Shown one piece after another: positions 1 through 7,996 of a stretch of 43,775 nucleotides of DNA. Origin of the DNA: an uncultured Lachnospiraceae bacterium (GTDB lineage: Bacteria; Bacillota; Clostridia; Lachnospirales; Lachnospiraceae); assembly GCA_910579805.1 (NCBI GenBank), contig CAJTWM010000033.1, forward strand, positions 1-43,775. The letters run 5' to 3'. A program made the position numbers and the translations under genes. The stretch's first letter is position 1. Each line of letters opens with the position of its first letter. The notes beneath the pieces were generated by a model, which was not told the origin of the DNA, ran no database searches, and saw nothing but the letters and a program-made list of their open reading frames with translations.

Positions 1-486
1 GGCTCTGCCTTCCTGTTTGCCGTATGCATCAAGAAGCGTGGAATCCAGATCCAGAATAACAGCCTGAGGCATCTGAATACTGTAAATTTTATTCCGAAGT
101 ATTATGCCAATCGCAAGAAACTGGTTTAAAGTATTTTCATCCATACGGTTAAAGAATCTTGAAACAGTAGGCTGTGATGCAAGGGCATCTTTTTCAAGTA
201 TGGACTTGAATACGGGGTCATTCGTCAGTTCATCGGAAGCATCATCCTCGAAATAACCGGCAATGATCATATATATCATCTGGAGTAGGTTTTCCTGATC
301 CGTATGGTATCTGAATAATGCAGAATCATTGGTCTTGAAAGCTTTGCCTAATAGCTTATCAATACCAAGTTTGCTTACGAATTCTTTGATGAGAAGTAAG
401 CCTGCATCGGAGGATAAATCTCCTCCGTCAAAATTTATTTTAATCTGTCTATTGCTTTCTAATGGTAAGGTGTTTACAATACTCAT
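1..486 (-). CDS. IS1380-family transposase, N-terminal part (runs off the left edge)
   Basis: The minus strand is open from an ATG at 486 to base 1 (162 codons, no stop), so only the N-terminal portion is present. The translation opens MSIVNTLPLESNRQIKI, then has FDGGDLSSDAGLLL, RYHTDQENLLQMIYM, GYFEDDASDEL, SQPTVSRFFNRMD and VILDLDSTLLDAYGKQEG. This is the standard opening of IS1380-family DDE transposases; the Asp in the ILDLDST stretch is the expected first catalytic acidic residue. An AAGGAG ribosome site lies 7 nt upstream of the ATG. The reading frame is intact as far as it can be followed, so the copy may be active. Family assignment rests on recalled motifs. Confidence 0.9.
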   Translation of the reverse strand, partial: MSIVNTLPLESNRQIKINFDGGDLSSDAGLLLIKEFVSKLGIDKLLGKAFKTNDSALFRYHTDQENLLQMIYMIIAGYFEDDASDELTNDPVFKSILEKDALASQPTVSRFFNRMDENTLNQFLAIGIILRNKIYSIQMPQAVILDLDSTLLDAYGKQEGRA

Positions 487-606
487 AAAGGGCTCCTTTT
501 GTTGGTATTATTTGAGATTAGACACCTTAATTTTATCACAAGTGGATGCTCTTTTTCATTCACTTGACAGGTGAAAAGCAATATTCAGTTAAAACATAGC
601 AACTAT

Positions 607-640
607 GTGGCTTTCGGCCACTTTCACGGCTGTGCCGTGA
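607..640. repeat. Tandem hairpins at the IS1380 terminus
   Basis: GTGGC/GCCAC (607-611 with 617-621) is followed directly by TCACGGC/GCCGTGA (624-630 with 634-640). Both are perfect short stems inside the terminal region of the insertion sequence. Such subterminal structure may be recognised by the transposase or may block read-through translation from outside; this role is inferred. Confidence 0.6.
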
Positions 641-760
641 ATAATCTAGGTTTATATAAAGTGTTTTTAGCTATCAAAAGTATACTTATGAGTATATTTA
701 TGCCATACTGTTTCAGATATAAAAGTTTCATAAAACTGGATACAATTATTTATTGAACTA

Positions 761-798
761 TAACAGGCAGAGATTCGAGAGAGTCCCTGCTTTTTTGT
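761..798 (+). terminator. Possible rho-independent terminator
   Basis: An imperfect 9-bp stem (GCAGAGATT paired with AGTCCCTGC, one mismatch and one G-U pair) is followed by TTTTTT. It lies just outside the insertion sequence and could terminate a gene that the IS displaced or interrupted. No gene on the plus strand directly precedes it in this window. Confidence 0.4.
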
Positions 799-805
799 AT
801 GCACA

Positions 806-881
806 CACCGATGCAGAAGAAATATGCCGCTGGAGTGATGCATCGGTGACACATGAGTAGGGGAAAGCAGTTCCCCTACTC
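806..881. repeat. Two strong adjacent hairpins in a non-coding spacer
   Basis: CACCGATGCA (806-815) pairs perfectly with TGCATCGGTG (839-848) around a 23-nt loop. GAGTAGGGGAA (855-865) pairs perfectly with TTCCCCTACTC (871-881) around AGCAG. Neither is followed by a T-run on the plus strand. They sit in the 487-1098 spacer between the IS and the reductase operon, which otherwise contains only the IS end, a weak terminator and the operon promoter. The layout could be a structured RNA, a small non-autonomous repeat, or debris; no known RNA family is recognised. Confidence 0.5.
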
Positions 882-1029
882 GATTGCACAAAAATAAAAT
901 CATCATTTTACACTACCTCATTGGAATAGAAAGTATTTAAGATCTGCCCACCCCTCCAATCATTTTCATAGTACTTTGGTCTAATTGATCTCCACGACCA
1001 TCTTTCCACGGCCAGCGAAATATTTTAGC

Positions 1030-1060
1030 TTGACCGAAAACCTACTTTAGGTGTTAAAAT
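1030..1060 (+). promoter_or_regulatory. MerR-type promoter of the aldo/keto reductase operon
   Basis: A -35 box TTGACC (1030-1035) and a -10 box TAAAAT (1055-1060) are separated by 19 bp rather than the usual 17. A perfect inverted repeat ACCTA-CTT-TAGGT (1040-1052) is centred in that spacer. The combination of an over-long spacer and a dyad inside it is the signature of MerR-family activated promoters, which commonly control aldo/keto reductases in Firmicutes. No merR gene is in the window; the left flank is occupied by an insertion sequence. Confidence 0.65.
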
Positions 1061-1098
1061 AATAACATATCCCCAAATTAAGAAGCGAGGCGAACCCA

Positions 1099-2193
1099 AT
1101 GGAATACCGAATCAACCAAAAAACCCAAGACCGCATCAGTGTAATCGGACTTGGTACCAGTTATATATCGGAAACATCGGAAAAGGAGGCAGTAGAGGCC
1201 TTACTGTTTGCACATGAAAACGGAATCAACTATGCAGATCTGGCGACTGCCGGAGCGGATACATTCCGATATTATGGAAAAGCTTTTGCGGACGTCAGGA
1301 AAGAAATGCTCTATCAGGTACATTTTGGCACCGATTATACAAGCGGAGAATACGGATGGACAACTCGGCTGGAGAAGGTGAAAGAGCAGGTCGACCGGAT
1401 GCTGTCGAGCCTAAAAACAGATTATATAGATTATGGATTTATCCATTGTATTGATACGGTATCCGACTGGCAGGCGTATCAAAATAACGGCGTACTCGAA
1501 TATTTGTTGGAAATGAAAGGGCAGGGCGTCGTTAAGCATACCGGACTTTCCACACATACGCCGGAGCTTGCGCAAATGGTGTTGGATACTGGATTAGTAG
1601 AGCAATTGATGTTTTCGGTCAATCCGGGATATGACTATCGGCACGGTGAATATGCAAAGGGCAGTACGGACGAGAGGATGAGGCTTTATAGAAGGTGTGA
1701 AACGGAAGGGATTGGGATCTCTGTTATGAAGCCGTTTTCCGGCGGACAGTTGTTGGACGAGAGAACTTCGCCTTTTGGGAAAGCGCTGACCCAATATCAG
1801 TGTATTCAATATGCACTCGATAAACCGGGAGTATTGACTGTGCTGCCGGGGATACGAAACATAGAGGATGTGAAACGATTACTGGGATTTTTTGAAGCGC
1901 CCAAAGAGGAAAAGAGCTATGACATCCTTGGAACTTATGCGCCTCAGGATGCCAGAGGAAACTGTGTATACTGTAATCACTGCCAGCCTTGTCCTATGGG
2001 GCTGAATGTAGGAATGATCAATAAATACTATGATTTGGCGTGGGCAGGCGATACGATGGCGGCAGATCACTATAGAAAACTTGAAAAACATGCGTCCGAT
2101 TGTACCCATTGTGGTCATTGTGACGGGCGTTGTCCTTTTTTAGTGAAGCAATCTGACAGAATGACGAAAATAGCGGAATATTTTGAAAATTAA
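1099..2193 (+). CDS. Aldo/keto reductase with C-terminal ferredoxin-like Fe-S domain
   Basis: This 364-residue protein joins an aldo/keto reductase TIM barrel (about residues 5-280; GLGTSY, NYADLATA, TDYIDYGFIHCID) to a C-terminal region with two four-Cys clusters, CVYCNHCQPCP and CTHCGHCDGRCP, expected to bind two [4Fe-4S] clusters. This matches the COG1453-type oxidoreductases of anaerobes. The tetrad Asp (D47), a Tyr at 58/59 and His (H116) are present. The usual Lys position (the tKl motif) reads VHFG, so His75 seems to replace it, and the chemistry may differ from classic NADPH-carbonyl reduction. Substrate is unknown. The ATG at 1099 follows a GAGGCG-type ribosome site. It forms an operon with the downstream DUF362 gene. 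Confidence 0.9.
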   Translation: MEYRINQKTQDRISVIGLGTSYISETSEKEAVEALLFAHENGINYADLATAGADTFRYYGKAFADVRKEMLYQVHFGTDYTSGEYGWTTRLEKVKEQVDRMLSSLKTDYIDYGFIHCIDTVSDWQAYQNNGVLEYLLEMKGQGVVKHTGLSTHTPELAQMVLDTGLVEQLMFSVNPGYDYRHGEYAKGSTDERMRLYRRCETEGIGISVMKPFSGGQLLDERTSPFGKALTQYQCIQYALDKPGVLTVLPGIRNIEDVKRLLGFFEAPKEEKSYDILGTYAPQDARGNCVYCNHCQPCPMGLNVGMINKYYDLAWAGDTMAADHYRKLEKHASDCTHCGHCDGRCPFLVKQSDRMTKIAEYFEN

Positions 2194-2227
2194 GCGGAAA
2201 AATGATGTTGAAAGGAGAGAGAAGCAT

Positions 2228-3241
2228 ATGAAAGAGAAAAGAGTGATCCCCGGTACGGGAGGGGAACGTTACATTCCCTATGACGAACGTACGGGAGAGG
2301 AATCGGTCGTGTATTTCACCAGAGATCTGTCGGCAGAAGGGCTTCTTAAGATTTATGAGCGGATCGAGGAGGCGCTTGAGGGAAAGATTGCCGTTAAGCT
2401 GCATACAGGAGAGAAGAATGGTCCTAATATCATTCCAGGAGATTGGGTAAAATTACTGATGGATCAAAAGATAGCAGGAGGAAGTATTATTGAGACCAAT
2501 TCCTACTATGAGGGGGACAGGGATACTACTGAAAAGCACCGTGAAACGTTGAAGGTCAACGGCTGGACTTTTGCGCCGGTGGATATTATGGATGCGGAAG
2601 GGGCGGTTTTTCTATCTGTGAAGGGCGGTAAATGGTTTCAAAAAATGTCCATGGGAAAAACATTGACGGAATATGATTCTCTGTTGGCGCTTACTCACTT
2701 TAAGGGACATACGAAAGGCGGTTTTGGCGGCTCCAATAAAAATATCGGTATTGGATGTGCCGACGGGATAGTGGGTAAAGCGATGATACACACTACACCC
2801 GGACAGAACGATCAGTGGGACATCAGCGACGAAGAATTTATGGAGCGTATGACGGAATCCACGAAGGCCGTAGTAGATCATTTCGGTAAAAAGACCGCTT
2901 ATATCAATGTTATGCGGAATATGTCGGTGTCTTGTGACTGCGAGGGGATCCATGCGGAGCCGGTAGTGACTCCGAATGTGGGAATCTGCGCCTCGTTGGA
3001 TATACTCGCTTTAGATCAGGCTTGTGTGGATATCATTTATGCCATGACGGAAAGAGAACGCCATGCGCTTGTAGAAAGGATCGAGTCCCGTCATGGCCTG
3101 CGCCAGCTCTCTTATATGAAAGAGCTGGGTATGGGAAACGACCGCTATGCTTTAGTGGATATTGATCAGGAAGATAAAGTAATCCTTCCGGCAGAAGCGG
3201 TAAAAAATCTTATACCTTTTGACGCTGAAGCGGGAATATAG
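2228..3241 (+). CDS. DUF362 domain-containing protein
   Basis: The 337-residue product shows the conserved DUF362 core: KLHTGEKNGPNIIPGDWVK near the N-terminus and LALTHFKGHTKGGFGGSNKNIG, then GCADG, in the middle. DUF362 proteins are often fused to 4Fe-4S ferredoxin modules and called uncharacterised Fe-S centre proteins. This copy has no CxxCxxCxxxCP motif, but several isolated Cys remain (GCADG, SCDCEG). The frame is open from 2183, inside the reductase gene, but the start at 2228 is chosen because GAAAGGAGAG lies about 8 nt upstream. It sits 34 nt after the Fe-S reductase and is probably co-transcribed, so a shared redox task is likely but unproven. Confidence 0.85.
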   Translation: MKEKRVIPGTGGERYIPYDERTGEESVVYFTRDLSAEGLLKIYERIEEALEGKIAVKLHTGEKNGPNIIPGDWVKLLMDQKIAGGSIIETNSYYEGDRDTTEKHRETLKVNGWTFAPVDIMDAEGAVFLSVKGGKWFQKMSMGKTLTEYDSLLALTHFKGHTKGGFGGSNKNIGIGCADGIVGKAMIHTTPGQNDQWDISDEEFMERMTESTKAVVDHFGKKTAYINVMRNMSVSCDCEGIHAEPVVTPNVGICASLDILALDQACVDIIYAMTERERHALVERIESRHGLRQLSYMKELGMGNDRYALVDIDQEDKVILPAEAVKNLIPFDAEAGI

Positions 3242-3270
3242 ACCATAACGGCAGATGCCGAAAAAGCAGC

Positions 3271-3298
3271 GGAATCAGTATCTTATCTGTTCCGCATC
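3271..3298 (+). terminator. Weak hairpin after the reductase operon
   Basis: GCGGAA-CAG and CTG-TTCCGC form a bulged stem of about 9 bp shortly after the DUF362 stop, without a good T-run. It may end the operon or only be a structured trailer. The 3242-3457 stretch otherwise holds nothing recognisable apart from AT-rich sequence. Confidence 0.3.
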
Positions 3299-3457
3299 GC
3301 TTTGCTGTACAAATCCGTATTAGAGATAGAGATTGTGAGTTTGTGATAAGCTTTGATATAGTTCCTTCTATAAAGCTATAATAAATAAAAAAGCCATAAT
3401 AAATAAGTTTCCTTATCAAATCTTAGTTATAAAATTTAACAGAATTTTCACACGATT

Positions 3458-3484
3458 CTAGCACTCGGCTATTGACAGTGCTAA
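3458..3484 (+). promoter_or_regulatory. CIRCE operator (HrcA binding site) upstream of clpB
   Basis: CTAGCACTC (3458-3466), nine bases, CAGTGCTAA (3476-3484). The CIRCE consensus is TTAGCACTC-N9-GAGTGCTAA, so each arm differs at one position (16 of 18 match). It overlaps the -35 element of the clpB promoter, the usual placement for repression by HrcA. This predicts heat-inducible, HrcA-dependent clpB expression. hrcA itself is not in this window. Confidence 0.85.
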
Positions 3485-3500
3485 CAACTGGTGTTATATT
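3472..3500 (+). promoter_or_regulatory. Sigma-A promoter of clpB
   Basis: TTGACA (3472-3477), 17-bp spacer, TATATT (3495-3500): a near-consensus vegetative promoter. The -35 box lies within the CIRCE dyad. It predicts a leader of more than 200 nt before the clpB start at 3726. Confidence 0.85.
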
Positions 3501-3542
3501 TTGACTAGAACAGAAAAACAAGGAATATCAGCAAAATCCCAA

Positions 3543-3641
3543 ATTTTGGCAGGCATACCGGTTTGCCAAAAGGAGATAGATTGAAAAATCAAAGATTTTA
3601 CAATTTTCTATTTAAGCAGTATCACAAGCAAGCTTGTGATA
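3543..3641 (+). promoter_or_regulatory. Structured clpB 5' leader (two hairpins)
   Basis: TTTTGGCA (from 3544) can pair with TGCCAAAA (ending 3571) just before the AAGGAG of the leader ORF, and TATCACAAG (3620-3628) pairs perfectly with CTTGTGATA (3633-3641). They lie in the transcribed leader between the promoter and clpB. Neither has a T-run, so they are not intrinsic terminators; a role in RNA stability or temperature-dependent translation is possible. Confidence 0.4.
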
Positions 3642-3679
3642 TGCATGGGGATTACCGGGCAAATCTGTTGATATTTTAA
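3581..3679 (+). CDS. Possible 32-residue leader ORF upstream of clpB
   Basis: A TTG at 3581 follows AAAAGGAGATAGA, a strong ribosome site, and opens a 32-codon frame (Met-Lys-Asn-Gln-Arg-Phe-Tyr onward, ending LLIF) that stops at 3677-3679, 46 nt before clpB. The frame spans the hairpin at 3620-3641. There is no recognisable homology. It may be a leader peptide, a relic, or a chance ORF behind a chance Shine-Dalgarno sequence; the quality of the ribosome site is the only positive evidence. Confidence 0.35.
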   Translation: MKNQRFYNFLFKQYHKQACDMHGDYRANLLIF

Positions 3680-3725
3680 TGTCTGTGTCTGAAATAGGCA
3701 GACTGAGCAAGAACGGAGGACGATC

Positions 3726-6314
3726 ATGAACATTTCAAAATTTACACAGAAATCCATGCAGGCTGTGGAACGGTGTGAAAAGCTTGCATATGAATACGGA
3801 AATCAGGAGATCGAGCAGGAGCATTTATTGTATAGTTTGGCGACGATAGAGGACAGCCTGATCTTGAAGCTGATTGAGAAGATGGAGATCCATACCCAGC
3901 ATTTTTTGAACCGTACCAAAGCAGCCGTAGAAAAGCGGGTTAAAGTGCAGGGCGGACAGGTCTATATGGGCAAGGACCTGAACAAAGTTCTGATAAGCGC
4001 CGAGGATGAAGCCAGAGCAATGGGAGATGAATATGTTTCGGTTGAGCATTTATTTTTATCCATGCTGCGGTATCCAAACAGAGAGGTCAAGGAGCTTTTT
4101 CAAGAATACGGCATCACAAGGGAACGGTTTTTGCAGGCGCTTTCCACTGTAAGGGGCAACCAGAGGGTGACCAGCGATAATCCGGAGGCTACTTATGATA
4201 CTTTGGAAAAGTACGGTCAGGAACTGGTAGAGAAAGCAAAGAACCAGAAGCTCGATCCGGTCATCGGCAGAGACAGCGAGATCCGTAACATCATCCGTAT
4301 CCTTTCCCGTAAGACAAAAAACAATCCGGTTCTGATCGGAGAACCGGGGGTCGGCAAGACTGCGGTAGTGGAAGGGCTTGCGCAGCGGATCGTGCGTGGT
4401 GACGTACCGCAGGGCTTGAAGGACAAAAAGATTTTTGCCCTTGATATGGGTGCATTGGTGGCAGGAGCCAAGTACAGAGGAGAATTTGAAGAGCGGTTAA
4501 AAGCGGTTTTGGACGACGTAAAAAACAGCGACGGGCAGATTATTTTATTTATAGACGAGCTGCATACCATTGTAGGTGCAGGAAAGACCGACGGTGCATT
4601 GGACGCAGGCAATATGCTGAAGCCCATGCTGGCCAGAGGCGAGCTGCATTGTATCGGTGCGACGACTTTGGATGAATACAGGCAGTATATTGAAAAGGAC
4701 GCCGCGCTGGAAAGGCGGTTTCAGCCGGTGCAGGTAGATGAGCCTACTGTGGAAGATACGATCTCCATTTTAAGGGGACTGAAGGAGCGCTATGAGGTGT
4801 ATCACGGCGTAAAGATCATGGATAACGCGCTGGTAAGCGCTGCGGCTTTATCAAACCGTTATATTTCCGACAGGTTTTTGCCTGATAAAGCAATCGACCT
4901 TGTGGATGAAGCCTGCGCCCTCATCAAGACGGAACTGGATTCCATGCCTACGGAGTTAGACGAACTGCAGCGTAAGATCATGCAGATGGAAATCGAAGAG
5001 GCCGCGCTGAAAAAAGAAGAGGACAGACTGAGTCAGGAAAGGCTTTCCAATCTGCAAAAAGAACTTGCGGAAATGAAAGAAGAGTTTAATAATAGGAAAG
5101 CACAGTGGGATAATGAAAAAGCCTCGGTAGATAAGCTTTCCAAGCTGCGCGAGGAGATCGAGGCGGTAAACGGACAGATCCAGATCGCCCAAAGGGACGG
5201 GGATCTGGAAAAGGCGGCGGAACTAAGTTACGGAAAGCTTCCCGCATTGCGTAAGCAGTTAGAGGCGGAAGAGAACAGCGTGAAGGAAAAGGATCTGTCC
5301 TTGGTGCATGAGAGTGTGACGGACGAGGAAATTGCCCGTATCATTTCGAGGTGGACCGGAATCCCGGTAGCCAAACTGACGGAAAGCGAGAGGAACAAGA
5401 CGCTGCATCTGGACGACGAACTGCACAGACGTGTGATTGGACAGGAGGAAGGAGTTACGAAAGTAACGGAGGCGATTATCCGTTCCAAAGCAGGGATCAA
5501 AGATCCCACAAAACCAATCGGTTCTTTTTTGTTTTTAGGTCCTACGGGAGTCGGCAAGACGGAGCTTGCCAAATCGCTAGCGGCGGCGTTATTTGACGAT
5601 GAAAATAATATGGTGCGCATCGATATGAGCGAGTATATGGAAAAATATTCCGTATCCCGCCTGATTGGGGCGCCTCCCGGATATGTGGGATACGAAGAAG
5701 GCGGACAGTTAACGGAGGCAGTCCGGAGAAAGCCTTACTCCGTAGTACTCTTTGATGAGATCGAAAAAGCGCATCCGGATGTATTCAACGTACTGCTGCA
5801 AGTATTGGATGACGGGCGTATTACGGACTCGCAAGGCAGAACGGTGGACTTTAAAAATACGATACTGATTATGACTTCTAACATCGGAGCCCAATATCTG
5901 CTGGAAGGGATCGACGGAGAAGGGAAGATCAAAGAAGAAGCGGAAACGCTTGTTATGAACGAACTGCGCGGCCATTTCCGTCCGGAATTTTTAAATCGTT
6001 TGGATGAGACGATTTTGTTTAAACCGTTGACAAAGGACAATATCGGCGGTATTATCCGTCTGATCCTTGCAGATCTGAACAAAAGGCTTGCGGACAGGGA
6101 ACTGTCCATTGAACTGACGCCGCAGGCAGAACAATTCATTATCGAAAATGCCTATGATCCGGTATATGGAGCAAGGCCGCTCAAACGTTATGTGCAAAAA
6201 TATGTGGAGACTCTTGCCGCGAAGCTGATTCTTGCCGATCAGGTAGAAACAGGAGATACGATTTTGATCGAAACCGATCAGGATACTTTGAAGGCAGGAA
6301 AAAAGGAGGCGTAA
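3726..6314 (+). CDS. clpB: ATP-dependent disaggregase ClpB (Hsp100)
   Basis: The 862-residue protein has the full ClpB layout. A Clp N-terminal repeat domain (1-145) is followed by nucleotide-binding domain 1 with Walker A GEPGVGKT (205-212), a long charged coiled-coil middle domain (about 410-525) and nucleotide-binding domain 2 with Walker A GPTGVGKT (605-612), then the C-terminal small domain. The long middle domain separates ClpB from ClpC and ClpA. It forms a cytoplasmic hexamer that, with DnaK/DnaJ/GrpE, pulls polypeptides out of heat-induced aggregates. The ATG follows CGGAGG. Control by CIRCE/HrcA is indicated upstream. The next gene begins one base after its stop. Confidence 0.97.
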   Translation: MNISKFTQKSMQAVERCEKLAYEYGNQEIEQEHLLYSLATIEDSLILKLIEKMEIHTQHFLNRTKAAVEKRVKVQGGQVYMGKDLNKVLISAEDEARAMGDEYVSVEHLFLSMLRYPNREVKELFQEYGITRERFLQALSTVRGNQRVTSDNPEATYDTLEKYGQELVEKAKNQKLDPVIGRDSEIRNIIRILSRKTKNNPVLIGEPGVGKTAVVEGLAQRIVRGDVPQGLKDKKIFALDMGALVAGAKYRGEFEERLKAVLDDVKNSDGQIILFIDELHTIVGAGKTDGALDAGNMLKPMLARGELHCIGATTLDEYRQYIEKDAALERRFQPVQVDEPTVEDTISILRGLKERYEVYHGVKIMDNALVSAAALSNRYISDRFLPDKAIDLVDEACALIKTELDSMPTELDELQRKIMQMEIEEAALKKEEDRLSQERLSNLQKELAEMKEEFNNRKAQWDNEKASVDKLSKLREEIEAVNGQIQIAQRDGDLEKAAELSYGKLPALRKQLEAEENSVKEKDLSLVHESVTDEEIARIISRWTGIPVAKLTESERNKTLHLDDELHRRVIGQEEGVTKVTEAIIRSKAGIKDPTKPIGSFLFLGPTGVGKTELAKSLAAALFDDENNMVRIDMSEYMEKYSVSRLIGAPPGYVGYEEGGQLTEAVRRKPYSVVLFDEIEKAHPDVFNVLLQVLDDGRITDSQGRTVDFKNTILIMTSNIGAQYLLEGIDGEGKIKEEAETLVMNELRGHFRPEFLNRLDETILFKPLTKDNIGGIIRLILADLNKRLADRELSIELTPQAEQFIIENAYDPVYGARPLKRYVQKYVETLAAKLILADQVETGDTILIETDQDTLKAGKKEA

Positions 6315-6315
6315 A

Positions 6316-6489
6316 ATGATTCCGAAAGATCCGGTTATGCTGCTTAGTTTTGTCAATTTAAAGTTAAGGGATTATGCTAAGGATTTGGATGAACTGTGCG
6401 CAGATTTAGAGATAAGTAAAGAAGAACTGACAGAAAAGCTGGCTTCGATCGATTACCACTATGATAAGGAGAACAACCAATTTGTCTGA
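6316..6489 (+). CDS. DUF4250 domain-containing small protein
   Basis: This 57-residue protein opens MIPKDPVMLLSFVNLKLRDY and contains DLDELCADLEISKEELTEKLASIDYHYD and a final NQFV. These are the conserved features of DUF4250, a small family common in Clostridia and of unknown function. The ATG starts one base after the clpB stop, and its AAAAGGAGGC ribosome site lies in the last codons of clpB, so translation is likely coupled. Its C-terminal acidic repeats suggest a small helical protein. Its end overlaps the start of the next gene by 8 nt. Confidence 0.85.
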   Translation: MIPKDPVMLLSFVNLKLRDYAKDLDELCADLEISKEELTEKLASIDYHYDKENNQFV

Positions 6490-7996
6490 AATGATCACGA
6501 TCACAATAGAGGACGGAAAGACCGTGCAAAAGATTCTGCATGACACGGACCGGAGCTTATTGGAGACCTTTATTAAAAGCGGAATGGGAACAGGAAGCTT
6601 TTGTAAGGGTCTTTCCCTGTGCGGCAGGTGCAGGATCCGGTTTTTAAAAGGCGCTCCCCTGCCGAACGTGGAGGAGAGAAACTATTTTGAAGCTTCTGCT
6701 TTGCGGGAGGGGTATCGGCTCGCCTGCAGGGCGAAGCCGAAGAGGGATTGCACGGTAAAGCTTTGTTTTGAAAAAGAGCCGGATATGCAGATTATATCGG
6801 GGAAAGAGGGCGGCATTTTGGGGACGGCGGAGGGAAACGCTGAAACCGATGCGAAACGGCATCCCCGTACTTTTGCGGCAGCCGATATTGGGACCACTAC
6901 CGTTGTGATGCAGCTTGCGGATGTACTGACGGGAGAAGTGCTTTCAACGGTTAAATTTATGAATCCCCAAAGATGTTATGGGCTGGACGTACTTTCCCGT
7001 ATACAGGCGGCTGCCGATTATGGAGAGGATATGAGGAGACGCATTACGGAGGCGCTCATACAGGGAATAGAAAAATTGCAAAAAACGGGTAACGGTACGG
7101 AAGGCCCGGTTCTGGATCCGTTTACGCAACCAGAATTATTGTGCATTACGGGGAATACGGCAATGCTCCATATTCTCATGGGATATGATACAACGGGGCT
7201 TGGAAAAAGCCCTTTTATTCCGGTTTCCTTGCAGGAAGAGCTGACCCTGTTAGGCGGGATCAGGACGTTGGTCATGCCGTCCTTGTCTGCCTTTGTTGGC
7301 GCAGACGTTGCGGCAGGCATTTTAGAGACGGGAATGCAGAAAACGGAAAAGAGCAGTCTTTTGATCGATCTGGGGACGAACGGAGAAATGGTACTGGGCA
7401 ACAGGGAAAGGCTGTTTGCCTGCGCTGCGGCTGCGGGACCCGCATTTGAAGGCGGCGCGGCGCAGGGGATATACGGGGCGGATATTCTTGCGGCGATCGC
7501 CTGTCTGCTGGATGCAGGCAAGATTGAGGAGAGCGGATATATGGAAAAAACGCAGTCCTGCGAATATCGGGAAAAACGGGTAGAGATCACTTTGGAAAAG
7601 ATCAGGGAGATCCAGCTTGCCAAAGCGGCGATACGGGCAGGGATCGAACTTTTGATGAAGAAATCCGGGCTGACTTCTTATGAAAAAATCAGCCGGGTAT
7701 ATTTGGCCGGAGGCTTTGGCTTTTTCCTTCCGGAATATGCCGCCGTCAGAACGGGGCTTTTACCGAAAGAACTGCTGGAGAAAACAATAGTGATCGGAAA
7801 CAGCGCGCTTGCGGGGGCGCTTGGTTACGGCCGGGATTTTTTATGGAACGGTCCGGAAGAGTTCTCAAACAGGCCGGAAAAAGACCGGAGGACTTTATTA
7901 AATACAGATAGGATTGAAAGTTTTAATCTGGCGGAAGAGGAAGGATTTGAGGAAATCTATCTCCGATATATTAATTTTCCGCAATGGGAAGAGTAA
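6482..7996 (+). CDS. ASKHA-domain ferredoxin protein (RACo-like corrinoid activation ATPase, DUF4445)
   Basis: A roughly 504-residue protein. The N-terminal region has the [2Fe-2S] signature C-x5-C-x2-C (FCKGLSLCGRCRIRF) plus a later Cys in YRLACRAK. An ASKHA-type ATPase region follows, with DIGTTTVVMQLADVLTG and SSLLIDLGTNGEMVLG, and a C-terminal AGGFGFFLP. This is the COG3894 layout of RACo/RamA-type reductive activators of corrinoid proteins. No corrinoid or methyltransferase gene is nearby, so the client is unknown. The TTG at 6482 is preferred because AAGGAG (6466-6471) is 10 nt upstream; the ATG at 6491 would be 19 nt away. It ends an apparent clpB-DUF4250-ASKHA operon. Confidence 0.85.
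   Translation: MSEMITITIEDGKTVQKILHDTDRSLLETFIKSGMGTGSFCKGLSLCGRCRIRFLKGAPLPNVEERNYFEASALREGYRLACRAKPKRDCTVKLCFEKEPDMQIISGKEGGILGTAEGNAETDAKRHPRTFAAADIGTTTVVMQLADVLTGEVLSTVKFMNPQRCYGLDVLSRIQAAADYGEDMRRRITEALIQGIEKLQKTGNGTEGPVLDPFTQPELLCITGNTAMLHILMGYDTTGLGKSPFIPVSLQEELTLLGGIRTLVMPSLSAFVGADVAAGILETGMQKTEKSSLLIDLGTNGEMVLGNRERLFACAAAAGPAFEGGAAQGIYGADILAAIACLLDAGKIEESGYMEKTQSCEYREKRVEITLEKIREIQLAKAAIRAGIELLMKKSGLTSYEKISRVYLAGGFGFFLPEYAAVRTGLLPKELLEKTIVIGNSALAGALGYGRDFLWNGPEEFSNRPEKDRRTLLNTDRIESFNLAEEEGFEEIYLRYINFPQWEE

Larger units (their letters stand above)
1..650 (-). mobile_element. IS1380-family insertion sequence, partial, with one terminus near 650
   Basis: The element carries the transposase at 1-486 plus about 160 bp of non-coding end. 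Read on the minus strand from 650, the end starts CCTAGATTATTCACGGCAC, which resembles the CCTAG-type termini of IS1380-family elements. Two small perfect hairpins lie just inside it (607-621 and 624-640). The neighbouring TTTA at 651-654 could be one copy of a 4-bp target duplication, but the other end is outside the window, so the boundary is an inference from the terminal motif. Confidence 0.7.
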
